Source of the DNA: Leucobacter sp. G161
GTDB lineage: Bacteria > Actinomycetota > Actinomycetes > Actinomycetales > Microbacteriaceae
NCBI RefSeq assembly: GCF_001482305.1
Contig: NZ_LOHP01000078.1
Location: 39,835 to 103,834, forward strand
Reading direction: 5' to 3'
DNA: 64,000 bases
This document shows positions 16,322 to 24,244 of this stretch, piece after piece; within the stretch, counting starts at the first letter, position 1, and each line of letters starts with the position of its first letter. Made by a program: the position numbers and the translations under genes. A model generated the notes under the pieces. It ran no database searches. It saw only the letters and a list, made by a program, of their open reading frames with translations, and had not been told where the DNA came from.

Positions 16322-18094
16322 ATGTCTGGTCCTGTGCAGGCGAAACCCGCCAACGACCTTTTCATCAACCTTGCCCTCGGTGCGCTCGTCGCTGCGGCCG
16401 CGTTCACTGGGCTCCTGCGTATCGCAGGCTCGGTCACTGCGTTTCTGACCGGTCTGCCGGAGCCTGCTAGTGGGTTCACCACCGGGCTCGCCGTCCTCGC
16501 ACACCCCACGGATCCTGGGGCGGCGCTCGAAGCTGAGGGTCTCAACCCGGTTCTCTACTGGCTCGTCGTGGTCGTGTTCCTTGGCGTGCTGGGTGCGGCA
16601 GGGCTCTTCGTTGCGCGGGCGATCTACCGCTCCCGGTCGAAAACAGATCCGCACCGGCTCGCGGGAACAGCAACCGCGGGGGAAGTCGCACAGGTCGCCT
16701 CCGCGAAAGCACTGGTGAAGAAAGCCGCCACACTGCGCCCGTCGCTCACCGAGAAGGCCAGGCCAGAGGCAGTCGGGTATCTGCTCGGGACGGCGAAAGG
16801 CGGGCAAGTGTGGGCGACGGTCGAGGACTCAATCCTTCTCATCGGCCCGCCCCGTTCAGGGAAGGGCCTGCATGTGGTGATCAACGCGGTCCTCGACGCC
16901 CCCGGTGCCGTCATCACCACCAGCACCCGTCCCGACAACCTCACCGCGACCCTGAAAGCCAGGGAGCGGAAAGGGCCGGTGGCAGTGTTCGACCCGCAAC
17001 ACCTCGCTCCCGGTCTGCCTGCGGGGATGCGGTGGTCGCCGGTGCGGGGCTGTCAGGACCCGTTGACGGCGATGATCCGAGCGAAGGGCCTTGCCACCGC
17101 GACGGGATTCGGTGGTGTCCAAGACGCGGGCTTCTGGGAAGGCAAAACCACCGCCGCAATCCAAGGCCTCCTCCACGCTGCGGCCCTCGACGGACGCGAC
17201 GCGAAGACCCTGTACCAGTGGGCTCTCAACCCCACCCTTGCAGCAGACGCCGTCCGCATCCTCTCTTCGCATGCGGGCGCTGCGGAGGGGTGGGCGGACT
17301 CGCTGGATGCGATGGTGCAGGCAGACCCCCGCACCCGCGACTCGATCTGGCAAGGCGTGTCCCTCGCGTTCTCCGCCCTTGCTGACCCCCGAGTCCTCGA
17401 CGCCGTCAGTCCTGCGCCGGGTGAAGAGTTCGACCCTGAGACGTTCCTTCTCGGGGACGGGACGCTCTACCTTCTTGCTACCGGTGCTGGGGCGGGTGCG
17501 TCGTCTGCGCTGGTGGCGGCGTTCATCGAAGATCTCGTCGAGACCGCGAGGAAAATCGCTGCCCGTTCACCGGGCGCACGCATGGATCCACCGCTGCTGC
17601 TGGCTTTGGATGAGATTGGGAACCTTGCCCCGCTCCCATCACTGCCAACGTTGATGGCAGAAGGCGGCGGCACCGGCATCACGCCCCTGCCGGTACTGCA
17701 GTCACTCGCTCAAGCACGCGAGAAGTGGGGTGAGAACCAAGCGAACGCGATCTGGGATGCCTCGATCGTGAAGATCATCCTCGGCGGAGCCTCCAACAGT
17801 CGCGACCTCCAAGACCTCGCCACCCTCATCGGTGACCGCGACGAAACCACCGACTCCGTCACCACCGACGCGTACGGGGCACACTCCAGCCAGCGCTCGA
17901 TCCGCCGGATCCCGATCCTCCCGCCCGACGTGCTGCGGACGCTGCCGTTCGGGACCGCTGTCGTGATGCTCCGCACCGCACGCCCCATCATCACCAAGCT
18001 GCGACCGTGGCCTGCACGACCTGACGCGACACGGCTCCGCACGGACCGCAGTGCGGTGGAACGGGCGCTTCGGAAGCTGGGTGACGCTGATTAG
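16322..18094 (+). CDS. VirD4/TraG-type coupling ATPase
   Basis: This 590-residue coupling protein delivers the DNA-protein substrate to the channel. Two N-terminal membrane segments lie at about residues 15-45 and 78-102. The ATPase domain has Walker A GPPRSGKG at about 175-182 and a Walker B LALDEIGNLAPLPSLP block near 430, followed by GGGTGITPLPVLQSLAQAR, all typical of TraG/VirD4 proteins of actinobacteria. The ATG at 16322 follows CAGGAAGG. The stop shares 4 bases with the stop of the antisense DUF2188 gene. Confidence 0.88.
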   Translation: MSGPVQAKPANDLFINLALGALVAAAAFTGLLRIAGSVTAFLTGLPEPASGFTTGLAVLAHPTDPGAALEAEGLNPVLYWLVVVVFLGVLGAAGLFVARAIYRSRSKTDPHRLAGTATAGEVAQVASAKALVKKAATLRPSLTEKARPEAVGYLLGTAKGGQVWATVEDSILLIGPPRSGKGLHVVINAVLDAPGAVITTSTRPDNLTATLKARERKGPVAVFDPQHLAPGLPAGMRWSPVRGCQDPLTAMIRAKGLATATGFGGVQDAGFWEGKTTAAIQGLLHAAALDGRDAKTLYQWALNPTLAADAVRILSSHAGAAEGWADSLDAMVQADPRTRDSIWQGVSLAFSALADPRVLDAVSPAPGEEFDPETFLLGDGTLYLLATGAGAGASSALVAAFIEDLVETARKIAARSPGARMDPPLLLALDEIGNLAPLPSLPTLMAEGGGTGITPLPVLQSLAQAREKWGENQANAIWDASIVKIILGGASNSRDLQDLATLIGDRDETTDSVTTDAYGAHSSQRSIRRIPILPPDVLRTLPFGTAVVMLRTARPIITKLRPWPARPDATRLRTDRSAVERALRKLGDAD

Positions 18095-18315
18095 CCCCTG
18101 GGCGGATGCGGGTCGTTGCCGTAGGAATTCTTCTCCCCGATGGTGCCGTCCATCTTGCGGATTGTGTGTTCGACCCCGCGGTCCTGTGCCATCTGTCGCC
18201 CGACAGCCTGCTGCTCTGCTTTCGTACCGCCCGCGTGGGCTGCACGACTGCTGCCCTCCACCTTCGACTTCCATACGCCGTCTTCGTTATAGGTCGAGAT
18301 GTCGCCTTTAGCCAT
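18091..18315 (-). CDS. DUF2188-like small protein, antisense
   Basis: The 74-residue product has the DUF2188 pattern: WKSKVEGSSRAAHAGGTKAE, then helical QAVGRQMAQDRGVEHTI and a basic end. These small proteins are widespread and of unknown function. An excellent AAAGGAG lies upstream of the ATG, so the gene is likely expressed from its own promoter in the divergent gap to the SSB-like gene. Its stop overlaps the virD4 stop by 4 bases, as the nuclease gene does with its upstream neighbour. Confidence 0.75.
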   Translation of the reverse strand: MAKGDISTYNEDGVWKSKVEGSSRAAHAGGTKAEQQAVGRQMAQDRGVEHTIRKMDGTIGEKNSYGNDPHPPRG

Positions 18316-18455
18316 GACTGCTCCTTTGCTCGTCATTTCGGGACCATTGCCCGTCTCCTGATTATCCCGGATGCAACTGACACTCGGGAGAACGTGCTCC
18401 GCACCTATCCAATGCCTCGACATACCGAAGCCAGAACCGATAGGAGTACCCGCTG

Positions 18456-18947
18456 ATGACCATCCGCACCAAAGAGTCCCTCGCAGGGTTCGTCGCTACC
18501 GATCCGGAGCTGACGTTCACCAGCAACGGTGACGCCCGCGTCTACATGCGTGTCGGGCAGCCCCAGGCCCGCTTCGAACAGGACGGTACGTTCACGCAGC
18601 TCGACCCGGAATTCACCGACCTGGTGATGTTCCGGCGATCAGGAGAACTCGCGCACGAGCAGTTCCGCAAGGGCGACAACTTCATCGCAGAAGGTGAAAC
18701 CCGCACCCACACCGGCGACGACGGGGCCGAGCGGGAACAGTTCATCGCGTCCCGGATCGGGCACGACAACAACATCACCCGCTACACCGTTGACCGCGGC
18801 GCACCCGAACGCGAGACACCGCGACAGGAGGCCCCTGGCCGAGAGCAGGTGCAGCAGGTGCTCGCGCAGCGTGAAGCAGACCTGGATCCTGAACCTCCCG
18901 CCGCAAGCAGTGCGAGCTCGGTGAAGCGCGAGGCCGTCGCCCGCTAA
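18456..18947 (+). CDS. SSB-like single-stranded DNA-binding protein
   Basis: This 163-residue protein resembles element-borne SSBs. The N-terminal OB-fold-like part begins LAGFVATDPELTF and includes YMRVGQPQAR, DLVMFRRSGELAHEQFRKGDNFIAEGE, corresponding to the strands of an SSB domain. The tail is Gln/Glu-rich and ends with EAVAR, without the acidic DDDIPF-type tip of chromosomal SSB. It likely coats transferred single strands. TAGGAG precedes the ATG. A CGCACCTAT sequence, a weaker relative of the operon motif, lies at 18400-18408. Confidence 0.75.
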   Translation: MTIRTKESLAGFVATDPELTFTSNGDARVYMRVGQPQARFEQDGTFTQLDPEFTDLVMFRRSGELAHEQFRKGDNFIAEGETRTHTGDDGAEREQFIASRIGHDNNITRYTVDRGAPERETPRQEAPGREQVQQVLAQREADLDPEPPAASSASSVKREAVAR

Positions 18948-18967
18948 CAGGTGCAGCGATGCAAGCC

Positions 18968-19011
18968 GGGTGCGGCGGCCACCCTCACACCTCCGCCAGG
19001 TCGCCGCACCC
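18968..19011 (+). promoter_or_regulatory. Intergenic hairpin with CACACCTCC in the loop (copy 6)
   Basis: A perfect 10-bp stem (GGGTGCGGCG at 18968-18977 with CGCCGCACCC at 19002-19011) encloses a 24-base loop that contains CACACCTCC. It lies in the gap between the SSB-like and DUF4913 genes. The motif is a looser match than in copies 1-3, but the layout of stem, ACCT-containing loop and following ribosome binding site is the same. Confidence 0.45.
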
Positions 19012-19069
19012 ACCCCTCTTCGTTCTCGCGTGCCGCAGCAGCGGCGCGTCTTTCACTCAGGAGTATGTG

Positions 19070-19717
19070 ATGAACAGTGAGCAGCCACCCCAAGGTGTGC
19101 CAGAGCCGGACGTCGATGGCACGGATTTCAGTGATCTCCCGCCCGGTGTGGAGGAGAAGACGCGCGAGTTCGCGAAACAGGCCTACGCTAGTGATCTTGC
19201 GGCAGCACTGGGGCAGGTACCGCGCCCGATCAACTGGCGCACCCTCCCGCCCAGTGATCTCGAACACGAACTCCTCGAACTCAACGGATGGGTCGACTGG
19301 CTCCGCCACGCCTACGGCCTCCCCGCCCACGTGATCCCTCCGATGTGGCACCGCCACTCCGAACTCTTGTGGGAGTTGTCAGCACTGAAGCAGCACTGGT
19401 TGTTCTGCTTCGATCCGCAGGCCAAAGGCAACCAGGCTCTCGCCTGGCACCACGACTTCGCGGTCGCCCGTGAACGCCTCCGCGACTGGGTCACGATCTC
19501 CGGCACGCGCCTGGACCGTGACCGTCCCACCCGCATCACAGCCTGGCCGGGCGGCGAAGCCGACGGCTGGACCGATCCCTCCACCGCAGAGGTGCCGGTA
19601 GTGAAGCGGACAAAGGACTTCCTGGCGTTCGTCGAAGAGCAAGTCAAGGCAAGGCTCGCGGAACAGGACGCGACGATCCGGGAGATCGTGAACATCGGTT
19701 GGAGTGAACAGTCATGA
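19070..19717 (+). CDS. DUF4913-like protein
   Basis: This 215-residue protein has an aromatic core at about residues 62-140 (LNGWVDWLRHAYGLPAHVIP, MWHRHSELLWELSALKQHW, WHHDF) that fits the DUF4913 family common in actinobacterial mobile elements; the function is unknown. The ATG at 19070 follows CAGGAG; an upstream frame is not needed. Its stop overlaps the excisionase start by 4 bases, so it is part of the xis-int group. Confidence 0.6.
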   Translation: MNSEQPPQGVPEPDVDGTDFSDLPPGVEEKTREFAKQAYASDLAAALGQVPRPINWRTLPPSDLEHELLELNGWVDWLRHAYGLPAHVIPPMWHRHSELLWELSALKQHWLFCFDPQAKGNQALAWHHDFAVARERLRDWVTISGTRLDRDRPTRITAWPGGEADGWTDPSTAEVPVVKRTKDFLAFVEEQVKARLAEQDATIREIVNIGWSEQS

Positions 19718-19923
19718 CCGAGCAGACCAGCGATGTGCTCGTTTCACCACTCCGGGACAGCCGAGAGATCGCGGCGTTCCTGCGGGTATCGGAATCGACG
19801 CTGTCGAGGTGGCGGGCCGAGAAGAAGGGGCCGCCGTTCATCCGGATCGGCGGGGTGACGAGGTACCGCATCGAACAGGTCGAACAGTGGCTCACGTCCC
19901 TCGATACCGATGAGCACGCCTGA
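19714..19923 (+). CDS. xis: Excisionase-like MerR/HTH_17 protein
   Basis: This 69-residue protein is a winged-helix DNA-binding domain: REIAAFLRVSESTLSRWRAE is the helix-turn-helix and PPFIRIGGVTRYRIEQVEQW the wing, as in excisionases and DNA-bending accessory factors of tyrosine integrases. It overlaps the integrase start by 14 bases and the preceding stop by 4. It probably steers the integrase toward excision and may repress the int promoter. Confidence 0.8.
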   Translation: MTEQTSDVLVSPLRDSREIAAFLRVSESTLSRWRAEKKGPPFIRIGGVTRYRIEQVEQWLTSLDTDEHA

Positions 19924-21133
19924 TCCCACCGCGCCACTCCCGGTGCCACCAATCGGGGTGAAAGTCACCACCGACCTTGAACACCGCCCCTCCGGGATCC
20001 GTGCTCGTGCCCGGTGGATCGACCCACACACCCGCAAACGCGTCACCCGCGCGCTCGTCGTCCCCGACGAGGAAGCAGCGGACGAGTTCTTCCAGTACCT
20101 GCAAGCCTCCGCCGAGCTCGGGATAGACAAACGCATCCTGCTCTCCGACTACGTCGAAATGATCGACGACCGGTGGCAGCGGGGCCTTGACCCCACCTCC
20201 ACCGTCGACGGCTACAAGATCGGTCTGCGCCTCCGCGTGCTCCCCGCGCTGGGGCATTTGCCGTTGTCGCAGATCACGGCCGGGATGATCGACCGCACCA
20301 TCGATCAATGGGAGACCCAGCACTCCGCGTCAACGATCAAGAACACCATCGCGCCCCTCGTCCGTGTTCTCGATGACGCCGTCCGCGATGACCTCCTGCC
20401 CAGCAACCCCGCCCGCAACCGATCCCGGCGCTCTCTGGGAAAATCAGCCCTCAACCTCAAAGAGAACGACCTCTCGCCACGCGTGCACGCGCTCAAAGAC
20501 CTCGCGACCCTCACAACATTGGCGGGCCGGTGTGGGGAGGCGCATCAGAGCTATTCCGACTTCGTCATGCTCGGCGCTCTCCTCGCCGCGCGAGGCTCCG
20601 AGATCTCAGGCCTCCAAGTCGGCGACATCGACTGGGATCAACGCATCGTCACGATCCGCCGCCAAACCTACCCCGGCGCAGGCGGCCTCGTCACCAAACA
20701 AACCAAGGGCCGCGACATCCGCCACGTCCCCATCCTGCAAGCCCTCACCCCCGTCCTGGAACGACTCACGCACGACCGTGAACCCGACGAGCGACTCCTG
20801 ACTGGTCCTCGCGGTGGGGTGCTCACCACAGCGTCCGTGCGGGATGCGACGAAGTGGGATCAGCTCGTCACAGAGCTCGAGCTACCCAGCCTCACCCGGC
20901 ACGGACTCCGCCACACCGGAGCGACCTGGCTCGCCGACGCAGGCATCCCACTCCACGTCCTCCAAGGCATCCTTGGCCACAAATCGATCGAGACGACCCG
21001 CGGCTACCTCCACCCCGACACCAGGCACCTCACCGACGCCGCCGCACGAGCCAACGCGTTCCTCAACGGACACGAGAACCCCAAGCTTGAGAGCCCCGCT
21101 AGGACCAGTCGAGCGACGGCGCCTCGGCGATGA
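19910..21133 (+). CDS. int: Site-specific tyrosine integrase of the ICE
   Basis: This 407-residue recombinase integrates and excises the element. The N-terminal arm-binding region spans about 1-75, the core-binding domain about 76-165 and the catalytic domain about 195-385. The catalytic set is complete: R228 in AARGSE, a Lys in the TKQTKG strand, H331-x-x-R334-H335 in HGLRHT, H357 in LGHKS, and the nucleophile Y366 in TRGYLHP. It lies 190 bases from a tRNA-Pro gene that carries the probable attachment core, the usual arrangement for tRNA-targeting integrases. Confidence 0.92.
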   Translation: MSTPDPTAPLPVPPIGVKVTTDLEHRPSGIRARARWIDPHTRKRVTRALVVPDEEAADEFFQYLQASAELGIDKRILLSDYVEMIDDRWQRGLDPTSTVDGYKIGLRLRVLPALGHLPLSQITAGMIDRTIDQWETQHSASTIKNTIAPLVRVLDDAVRDDLLPSNPARNRSRRSLGKSALNLKENDLSPRVHALKDLATLTTLAGRCGEAHQSYSDFVMLGALLAARGSEISGLQVGDIDWDQRIVTIRRQTYPGAGGLVTKQTKGRDIRHVPILQALTPVLERLTHDREPDERLLTGPRGGVLTTASVRDATKWDQLVTELELPSLTRHGLRHTGATWLADAGIPLHVLQGILGHKSIETTRGYLHPDTRHLTDAAARANAFLNGHENPKLESPARTSRATAPRR

Positions 21134-21287
21134 AAAGGCTGCCGATCGCGACCCAGAACGGGCTCCAGGTCCCGGCCAGGTCCCGGCTCGTCACAACGGC
21201 CGCAACCGACGCGTCCCGGAAGGCATCAGCATCCGCGGCCGGATGATTCCATAAACCCCTCCGAAAAGGACAACAGAAACGACGAAA

Positions 21288-21316
21288 CCCAGGTGAGAAA
21301 CCTGTTCTCACCTGGG
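21288..21316. terminator. Bidirectional terminator between int and tRNA-Pro
   Basis: A perfect 12-bp stem (CCCAGGTGAGAA at 21288-21299 with TTCTCACCTGGG at 21305-21316, loop ACCTG) is followed by CTTTTCTGT on the + strand and by TTTCGTCGTTTCTGTT on the - strand. It can therefore stop transcription of both the integrase gene and the convergent tRNA-Pro gene. Confidence 0.8.
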
Positions 21317-21324
21317 CTTTTCTG

Positions 21325-21403
<79 letters not shown>

Positions 21404-21435
21404 CTATTTTCGAGCCGTACCGAGTCGTTACCGCA

Positions 21436-21484
<49 letters not shown>

Positions 21485-21623
21485 ATTCAGCCTGACCGAT
21501 CGAAACCGGATCCTGCCGAAGCAACCTCTCCATCCTACCCATACTTTTGGAGCCCGAATGACAGATCAGGGCGGGCGGCGCAGAATCTACAGCAAATGCT
21601 GTGCGTGCCGCCCGCTTGGCGTC

Positions 21624-22829
21624 TCAGTTCTCGTCGAGCAGCGCTGCCGCGTACATCGGGCGTGCCGCGTCGGCGGTCGGCGGGTGGAAGAGGCCCGCGG
21701 TCGCGTCGCGGTAGAGGCGACTGAGCTCGCTGCCGTTGTCGAAGCCGGAGCCTCCCGCGCAGATGAGCGCGGTCTCGGCGCTGCGGCGGGCAGCCGTCGA
21801 GGCGTTGAGTCTGGCCGAGACAAGCCGCAGCGGCCAGTCGGCCCCGTGGTCGACGATCTCGTCGAAGTCGCGCGAGTAGGCGTCGAGCTGCGCGGGAACG
21901 GCCATGTACTCCATGTGGGCGTCGGCGAGGCGCACGCGCGCCTCGGGAACCTCGGCGTGCGAGGTTCCGGCCTTCGCGGAGCGGCGTTTCTGCATGCCGG
22001 CGGCAGCAAGGTCGAGCGCCCGGCGCGCGACGCCCGCGTAGACGGAGCCGATGAGCAGCTGGAAGTTCGCGGTGATCGCAAACGTCAGCAGGTCGGGGTG
22101 CCGCCCGGCCGGGATCCTGCGGCCAACCTTCTCGGGCCGCATGCGCGCGCCGTCGAGGATCGTCGCCCGGCTCTGCGATGCCCGCATGCCGAGCACGTCC
22201 CACTGGTCCGACACGGTGATCCCCGCGCCGCCACCAGCTGCGGCTTCCTCATGCGTGCGCTCGAGGAAGCCGTAGACGAGCGTCTCGGCGTCGCTACCGG
22301 CGGTCGTCGTGTCAAGGCCGTGCACGATAAGCCTGGTCCACACGGGCGACAGCGACGTGAAGATCTTCACGCCGGAGAGCAGGTAGCCGCCGTCACCCTG
22401 CGGCTCGGCCTTCGTCTTCGAGCCCTGCAGCCCCCAGTCGTTCGCGGGCTCGCTGATACCGAACGCGAAGATCTCGCCGGCGACGGCCTCCTCGAACACG
22501 TAGTCAAGGGAGTGGTCGCCGCGCTCATACATCGCGCGGATCACGCCCGTGCACATGAGGTGCATGTTGATCGCCAGCGCGGTGCCGGGGGCGGCGGTCG
22601 CGAGGCGCTGCTGCAGCCGCGACACCTGATTGAGAGTCAGGCCCGGCCCGCCAAATTCCTCGGGCACGAACAGCGTGAGGTAGCCCTGCTCGCGCAACTC
22701 GGCAAGATCCTCGTGGAAGAAGCTGTTCTCACGGTCGTACACGGCAGCCCGCTCGCGGAACCGCTCCAGCAGCTCCTCCGGCAGGTACTGCTCCGCAAGC
22801 TCCTGATGCCGCGTCTCTCGGTCACTCAT
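21624..22829 (-). CDS. Acyl-CoA dehydrogenase family flavoprotein
   Basis: This 401-residue protein has the acyl-CoA dehydrogenase layout: an N-terminal helical domain with YLTLFVPEEFGGPGLTLNQ, a middle beta domain with FAFGISEPANDWGLQ and SGVKIFTSLSP for FAD contacts, and a C-terminal helical domain (AGGSGFDNGSELSRLYRD). It would oxidise an acyl thioester, making an alpha-beta double bond. The ATG at 22829 follows GGAGAGAG. It is the last gene of a three-gene operon after an AMP ligase and a ketosynthase, 44 bases downstream of the latter, so its substrate may be a carrier-bound specialised acyl chain and not an ordinary fatty acid. Confidence 0.85.
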   Translation of the reverse strand: MSDRETRHQELAEQYLPEELLERFRERAAVYDRENSFFHEDLAELREQGYLTLFVPEEFGGPGLTLNQVSRLQQRLATAAPGTALAINMHLMCTGVIRAMYERGDHSLDYVFEEAVAGEIFAFGISEPANDWGLQGSKTKAEPQGDGGYLLSGVKIFTSLSPVWTRLIVHGLDTTTAGSDAETLVYGFLERTHEEAAAGGGAGITVSDQWDVLGMRASQSRATILDGARMRPEKVGRRIPAGRHPDLLTFAITANFQLLIGSVYAGVARRALDLAAAGMQKRRSAKAGTSHAEVPEARVRLADAHMEYMAVPAQLDAYSRDFDEIVDHGADWPLRLVSARLNASTAARRSAETALICAGGSGFDNGSELSRLYRDATAGLFHPPTADAARPMYAAALLDEN

Positions 22830-22873
22830 TCTCTCTCCGATCATCGATTCTCAGTCAAGTAAGTGTGTAGGGG

Positions 22874-24244
22874 CTACGGCCGCTCGATGAGCACGGCACC
22901 GTTGTGCCCGCCGAAGCCAAAGGACGTCGACAGCACGCGGTTGACCACCACGGGCCGCGCCTCCCCCGCCACGAAGTCCCAGCCGTCGAACTCGGGGTCG
23001 TCGAGGTTCACTGTCGGCGGCAGCAGCTGCTCGCGCAGCGCCATCACAGAGAGGATCGCTTCCACCACCCCACCCGCGCCGAGCAGATGCCCGGTGCTCG
23101 ACTTCGTCGCCGAGATCGGCGTTCGCCGCGCGTGCGCCCCGAGTGCAGCCTCGAGGGCGAGTAGCTCGGCCGCGTCGCCGGCGGGGGTGCCGGTGCCGTG
23201 CGCATTGATGTGGTCGACGCCCTCCGGCTCGATGCCCGCGTCGGCGAGGCATTCCCGCACCGCCTGCGCGGCCCCGCGCCCCTCGGGGTGCGGGGCGGTC
23301 GGATGGTGCGCGTCGCTCGCCGAGCCGAAGCCAGCGAGCGCCGCGAGAATCTCGGCACCGCGGGCGAGCGCGCTCTCCTCGGATTCGATGAGGATCGCCG
23401 CCGCCCCCTGCGCCATCACGAACCCAGCGCGTGCGCGATCGAACGGCCGCGACGCCGTTTCGGGGGCGTCTTCGTAGCCTGCGGCGAGCGCCCGCATGTT
23501 CGCGTTCGAGGAGAGGTTCACGCCGTTCAGGCAGTCCTCGTAGCCGACAACGAGCACGGCGTCGGCGTAGCCGTGCCGGATGCGCCTGAGCCCATCGCCA
23601 AGCCCGACCGCGCCGCTCGCGCAGGTCGCCGAGACGCCCTGCGCTGGCCCGCGGATCCCGTACCGCTGACTGAGCAGCGCCGCGGCCGAGTCTGGGGCGC
23701 CGTGGATCGAGAGCGTGAGCGGCACCGCACGCGGTCCCCGTGCGTCGAGTACCCGGGTCGCCGCCTGCATCGCGTCGATGGGCCCGGATCCGGTCGCCGC
23801 GATCACGGCGACGCGCGTCGCGTCCCACGGCAGGGCGGGCCCGGCCTCGCCGGCATCAGCGTCTTCAGTATCAGCACCAGTATCAGCACCAGCACCACCA
23901 GCAGGCGCACGATCAGCACCCACAACCGCCGGATCAACCCCGGCCTGCGCGAGCGCCTGGTCCGCTGCGGCGATCGCCCAGTGATGCACGGGGCTCAGCC
24001 GCCTGGCGAGGCTCCGCTCGATTCCGGGCGCGGGGAGCGCGGCGACGTCGAAGCCGCGCACTTGGCTGCCGATCCTCACCGCGAGCTCGTCGAATTCGGG
24101 GCCGTCGAGCCGCGAGATCGCGCTGCGGCCGCTGGCCACCGCGTCCCAGAGCGATGCGACATCGAGGCCGCTCGGCGTGATCGCCCCGAGCCCGGTGATG
24201 ACGACGCGTCGCCCGGTCGCTCCTCGTGCTGTCGTGTCGTTCAC
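22874..24244 (-). CDS. Beta-ketoacyl-ACP synthase II-like ketosynthase
   Basis: This 456-residue FabF-type condensing enzyme has the full active site: C208 in SATCASG, H349 in NAHGTGT and H386 in TKSSTGH. The C-terminal SFGFGGHN motif is present. It is longer than housekeeping FabF (about 410) because of an acidic, repetitive insert at about residues 113-137 (AGGAGADTGADTEDADAGEAG region), which coincides with a simple-sequence repeat in the DNA. The start overlaps the stop of the AMP-ligase gene (ATGA), so the two are coupled. No ACP or ketoreductase gene lies nearby, which suggests a specialised role, with carrier supplied in trans. Confidence 0.88.
   Translation of the reverse strand: MNDTTARGATGRRVVITGLGAITPSGLDVASLWDAVASGRSAISRLDGPEFDELAVRIGSQVRGFDVAALPAPGIERSLARRLSPVHHWAIAAADQALAQAGVDPAVVGADRAPAGGAGADTGADTEDADAGEAGPALPWDATRVAVIAATGSGPIDAMQAATRVLDARGPRAVPLTLSIHGAPDSAAALLSQRYGIRGPAQGVSATCASGAVGLGDGLRRIRHGYADAVLVVGYEDCLNGVNLSSNANMRALAAGYEDAPETASRPFDRARAGFVMAQGAAAILIESEESALARGAEILAALAGFGSASDAHHPTAPHPEGRGAAQAVRECLADAGIEPEGVDHINAHGTGTPAGDAAELLALEAALGAHARRTPISATKSSTGHLLGAGGVVEAILSVMALREQLLPPTVNLDDPEFDGWDFVAGEARPVVVNRVLSTSFGFGGHNGAVLIERP

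Noticed and set aside
21300..21310. ACCTGTTCTC in the int/tRNA terminator loop as another copy of the operon motif
   Set aside because: The bases are shared with the stem itself and the CGY prefix is missing; the match to 16270 is probably chance.
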